Shown here piece by piece: positions 61,482-64,000 of a DNA stretch of 64,000 bases; position 1 is the stretch's first letter, and every line of letters starts with the position of its first letter. This DNA comes from CADEGL01 sp050180485. GTDB lineage: Bacteria; Pseudomonadota; Alphaproteobacteria; CADEGL01. The translations under genes were made by a program, and so were the position numbers. Location of the stretch: NCBI GenBank assembly GCA_050180485.1, contig JBFXED010000014.1:26985-90984 (forward strand), written 5' to 3'. The notes beneath the pieces were generated by a model. It was not told where the DNA came from. It did not search any database and worked only from the letters and a program-made list of their open reading frames with translations.

Positions 61482-61905
61482 CTGAACCTCTCGCACCAGT
61501 TTTTTTGTTTACGCACACCCGGCTATTTCGCCGCGTTGACGGCAAAAATTTGATGCCAGCGACAAAGTTTCTGTCGTTGACACCCGGCCGGTCGGACGAC
61601 CTCCGCCCTCGGGGTCGACTCGTAGGCGCACAGTGCGAAGGAACGGTTACTCGAAAATGACGGGACTATTTCTATTTGGTTAAAGTTTTATGTCGTTGCG
61701 TTTCCGTCACAGTGACAAACCCGTAGATTTGCAAGCGTGTGGACTCGCTTTGATTCATTTGCCTCAACAAGGATGGGTGCTTGTCGCGTGGTGGCTTGGA
61801 AAGCCAGTGATCCGGCGGACTGCCGGAGGGCGATTTGCCAACCCGCCCTTAATTTGCTTCGCTTACCAGGGGATGCCGTGACGGACCGGGCAGACCGCGC
61901 GGCTG
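61482..61905. promoter_or_regulatory. Intergenic region between porin and CYTH-CHAD gene
   Basis: 424 bases without a gene I can support. It contains AT-rich 61660-61695. The 13-mer CATAAAACTTTAA (minus strand 61692-61680) is identical to the core of the pstS PHO box region, and next to it is GTCACAGTGAC, an odd palindrome (61707-61717). The divergent promoters of the porin and the CYTH-CHAD gene must lie here; a degenerate PHO box is possible. Confidence 0.45.
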
Positions 61906-63378
61906 ATGATCGACGTGGATCAGGAAAGTGTCATCCGATTGCGCCTTTCGGCGGAGGCCGCGCGCTCGCTCGTCCGGCGGCCGCCGATTCGCGACTGGTT
62001 GGCTGGCCGCCCGCGTTCCCGGCGGTTGGCGGCGACCTATTACGACACGGAAGATGAGACGCTGCGGAAAGGCGCCATCGCGCTTTCAGTAAAGGAGGGC
62101 GATCGGCAACGTACACAGGTCGCGGCTTCAAACGCGGTCAGTGTGTCCAACGTTTTGGAGGTCGGCGCCGCGCCCGACCTCCAACGGATTCGCGATGCCG
62201 ATATGCGGACCCGCGCCCTTCGCCTCGTCTCTGATGCCGCGCTGGCGCCCGTCTTTCAGGCGGATATCCGGATTCGCGCCTATGCTCTGACGCTCGAAGG
62301 CATACCGGTCGAGATGACGCTCGGCGTCGGGCAGGTCTCCGCGTCGGATAATGTCGATGAATTCGCCGAGGTCGCCTTCCGCGCAACGGATCGTATGGCG
62401 GCTTATCGGGCGGCCGAAGGCCTGGCCGCCGTCGTCCCCGTCTCGGTCGAACGGCGCGATTTGATCACGCGCGGCTACGCCCTTGCGCATGGGCGGCGCG
62501 CGCAAGCTGCGTTGGCGCAGGACGTGACGCTCGACGGTGCGTGGAATGCCCGACGCGGCTTCGCGGCAGTCTTACGCAACTGCCTCGACCAGTTCGCCGC
62601 CAACGAAATCGCCTTCACGGCTGGAGGCGGATCGGAAGCAATCCATCAATTGCGCGTGGCGATCCGCCGCATGCGCGCGGCCTTTTCGGCCTTTTCATCC
62701 GCTTTGCCATCGGACGAGGTCTCGGATTTCCGGGCCGATCTGCAGTGGCTGCAGCAGATTTTCGGGCCGCTGCGCGATTGGGATGTTTTTTGCAACGAGA
62801 CCTTGTCCGCTTTCCGTTCCGCCTTGCCGCATCACGACGCTCTGCGCGAGTTGTCATCCGATGCTCGCGCCGCGCGCGGCCAAGCCTTGATCGCGGCGCG
62901 TGAAGCGCTGGCGTCTGTGCGCCATGGCCTGTTCCAGGTTCGCCTGGAACGGTGGCTGGAAAAGGACGACGGCGTTCAAGGGCCTCGCCTCGGGGAGTTC
63001 GCGGCGAAGGCGCTGGCCAAACGCGACCGCAAGCTGCACCGCGCGGGGAAAAACCTCAACGGTTCTACGCCTGAGCGGCTGCATGACATCCGTATCGCGG
63101 CCAAGAAAGCGCGCTATGCTGCGGAGTTTTTCCGTGACCTCTTCGGCGGCAAGGCGGCGCGCAAATACCTTCGCGCGCTGCGGCGGATCCAGGATGGGCT
63201 CGGCGCCATGAACGACGCCAACATGGCGCGCCGGCTGGTGAACGAGGTCAGGCCGGGCGACCGCGAGATCTCCGCGCTTCTCGACGGCTGGTTCGCCGCG
63301 CGCATCGTGGCCAGCCGGGACGACATGGATGCGCTGTGGCGGAAATTCGAGCGCGCGCCGCGCTATTGGGAAGACTAG
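61906..63378 (+). CDS. CYTH and CHAD domain protein
   Basis: 490 residues. An N-terminal CYTH-like domain (about 1-190; YYDTEDETLRKGAIALSVKEGDRQRTQV) joins a C-terminal CHAD domain (about 212-480) with the conserved His in SEAIHQLRVAIRRMRAAF (H247) and RLHDIRIAAKKARYAAEFF (H393). CHAD domains bind polyphosphate; CYTH domains include triphosphatases. Here the usual N-terminal E-x-E-x-K is missing (ESVIRLRL) and the E-x-E-x-E strand reads EVAFRA, so the CYTH half is probably inactive. Overlaps the sixA stop tail-to-tail by four bases. Confidence 0.88.
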   Translation: MIDVDQESVIRLRLSAEAARSLVRRPPIRDWLAGRPRSRRLAATYYDTEDETLRKGAIALSVKEGDRQRTQVAASNAVSVSNVLEVGAAPDLQRIRDADMRTRALRLVSDAALAPVFQADIRIRAYALTLEGIPVEMTLGVGQVSASDNVDEFAEVAFRATDRMAAYRAAEGLAAVVPVSVERRDLITRGYALAHGRRAQAALAQDVTLDGAWNARRGFAAVLRNCLDQFAANEIAFTAGGGSEAIHQLRVAIRRMRAAFSAFSSALPSDEVSDFRADLQWLQQIFGPLRDWDVFCNETLSAFRSALPHHDALRELSSDARAARGQALIAAREALASVRHGLFQVRLERWLEKDDGVQGPRLGEFAAKALAKRDRKLHRAGKNLNGSTPERLHDIRIAAKKARYAAEFFRDLFGGKAARKYLRALRRIQDGLGAMNDANMARRLVNEVRPGDREISALLDGWFAARIVASRDDMDALWRKFERAPRYWED

Positions 63379-63899
63379 GCGCGGCTCAAAAGCTTAGGCG
63401 AGACGAACGCGCGCAACTCGCCCTTGTCGGGCGCGACATCGGCCCAATGCGCCGCGTCGAAATCCAGCACCGCCAACGCCGCTGTCGGGAATTTCTCCTG
63501 CATGGCGGCCGAGGCGAAAGCATCACCCGTCCCGGCCAGCATGCCGGCCAGATCCTCGAGACCGGGATTGTGGCCGATCATCAGCAGGCAGGACGCCTCG
63601 TCTTCGGTCCGCCGCAACCGCATCAGCAGTTCATTTGCGTTGGCGAGATACAGGCTGCGCTCGATCCGGATGGCGGCTTCCCCGCGCAGCCAGGGCAGTA
63701 ACAGGCTGAGCGTCTCGCGGGTTCGCTGGGCGGAGGAACACAAGATACTGTCAGGATGGAGCTTCTTCTCACCTATATATAGACCCAACGGAACCATCGA
63801 CGATCGGCCGCGCTGATTGAGAGGACGGTCGAAGTCATCGAGCGCGGGATCGGCCCAACTCGACTTGGCATGGCGCAGCAGGCAAAGTGTTTTGGCCAT
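63375..63899 (-). CDS. SixA-type histidine phosphatase
   Basis: 174 residues. CLLRHAKSSWADPALDDFDRPLNQRG at the N-terminus with the catalytic His, SSAQRTRETL with the conserved Arg, and LMIGHNPGLEDLAGML with the second His. SixA in E. coli removes phosphate from phospho-His proteins (ArcB HPt, and NPr); other members act on different substrates. Converges on the CYTH-CHAD gene. Confidence 0.9.
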   Translation of the reverse strand: MAKTLCLLRHAKSSWADPALDDFDRPLNQRGRSSMVPLGLYIGEKKLHPDSILCSSAQRTRETLSLLLPWLRGEAAIRIERSLYLANANELLMRLRRTEDEASCLLMIGHNPGLEDLAGMLAGTGDAFASAAMQEKFPTAALAVLDFDAAHWADVAPDKGELRAFVSPKLLSRA

Positions 63900-63973
63900 C
63901 GGAACCCGTTACGGAACTGTCATATATCCGCCATCCCGCCGTCGCGGCGGTCGGCTAGGAAGCAGAGGTCGTC

Positions 63974-64000
63974 GTGTCGGCGCCCATCACCAGCCTTTCC
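63974..64000 (+). CDS. Possible start of a CDS cut by the window edge
   Basis: GTG at 63974 opens a frame (VSAPITSLS) that stays open to the end of the window. GGAAGCAGAGG lies a few bases upstream as a candidate ribosome-binding site. Only nine codons are visible, so no product can be named; it might not be a gene. Confidence 0.3.

Overview
The window is a high-GC, densely packed stretch of an alphaproteobacterial chromosome. Gene content and order (rho-hemJ-hemH-hemE, then ppsR-maf-aroE-coaE-dnaQ and secB; lutABC-smr; hslVU; his genes; rph/hrcA-grpE-dnaK-dnaJ-dapB; pst-pho) fit a Rhodospirillales-like bacterium, but I cannot name a genus. Almost every gene is recognisable housekeeping. Four-base ATGA/GTGA overlaps are common, and GTG or TTG starts are frequent. 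I saw no tRNA, rRNA, CRISPR array, insertion sequence or prophage.

Left end (1-7.5 kb): a leftward block (rho, partial; heme genes hemJ, hemH, hemE) and a rightward block (ppsR, maf, aroE, coaE, dnaQ) diverge from an intergenic region at 3076-3451. This is the gene neighbourhood that carries the replication origin in Caulobacter and Rickettsia. The gap holds a cluster of near-consensus DnaA boxes and an AT-rich edge, so I call it the probable oriC. secB faces dnaQ.

7.6-18 kb: a spermidine/putrescine-type ABC importer is split into two convergent units (two permeases rightward; binding protein and ATPase leftward, with a terminator hairpin between them). Then come a histidine phosphatase, timA-mltA, and a tightly coupled lutABC-smr-xre operon for L-lactate oxidation.

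18-29 kb: hslVU protease, a cNMP-binding/FHA protein, a histidine operon (hisB, DUF2628, hisH, GNAT, hisA, hisF, hisE, HIT), and an ahpC-ahpD peroxidase pair divergent from oxyR.

29-33 kb is the only accessory-looking part. An uncharacterised Rossmann protein and an orphan protein precede comM. An orphan 'mobile mystery protein A' follows, behind an AT-rich promoter full of palindromes. Two uncharacterised small membrane proteins in less GC-rich DNA come next.

33-50 kb: flavin reductase-gshB, rsmI-yraN-BON-sirB1, an LpoA-like protein, rph-rdgB-hemW, the heat-shock cluster hrcA-grpE-dnaK-dnaJ, then dapB, an EamA transporter, DUF2244, nth, a lipoprotein and a CysZ-like protein.

50-64 kb: a PfkB kinase-AmpG pair, alanine dehydrogenase, a macrodomain protein, then a leftward phosphate operon pstS-pstC-pstA-pstB-phoU-phoB behind a clear PHO box. 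Beyond it lie a DcaP-like porin, a CYTH-CHAD protein with a degenerate CYTH half, and a SixA-type phosphatase, which may together form a phosphate/polyphosphate neighbourhood.
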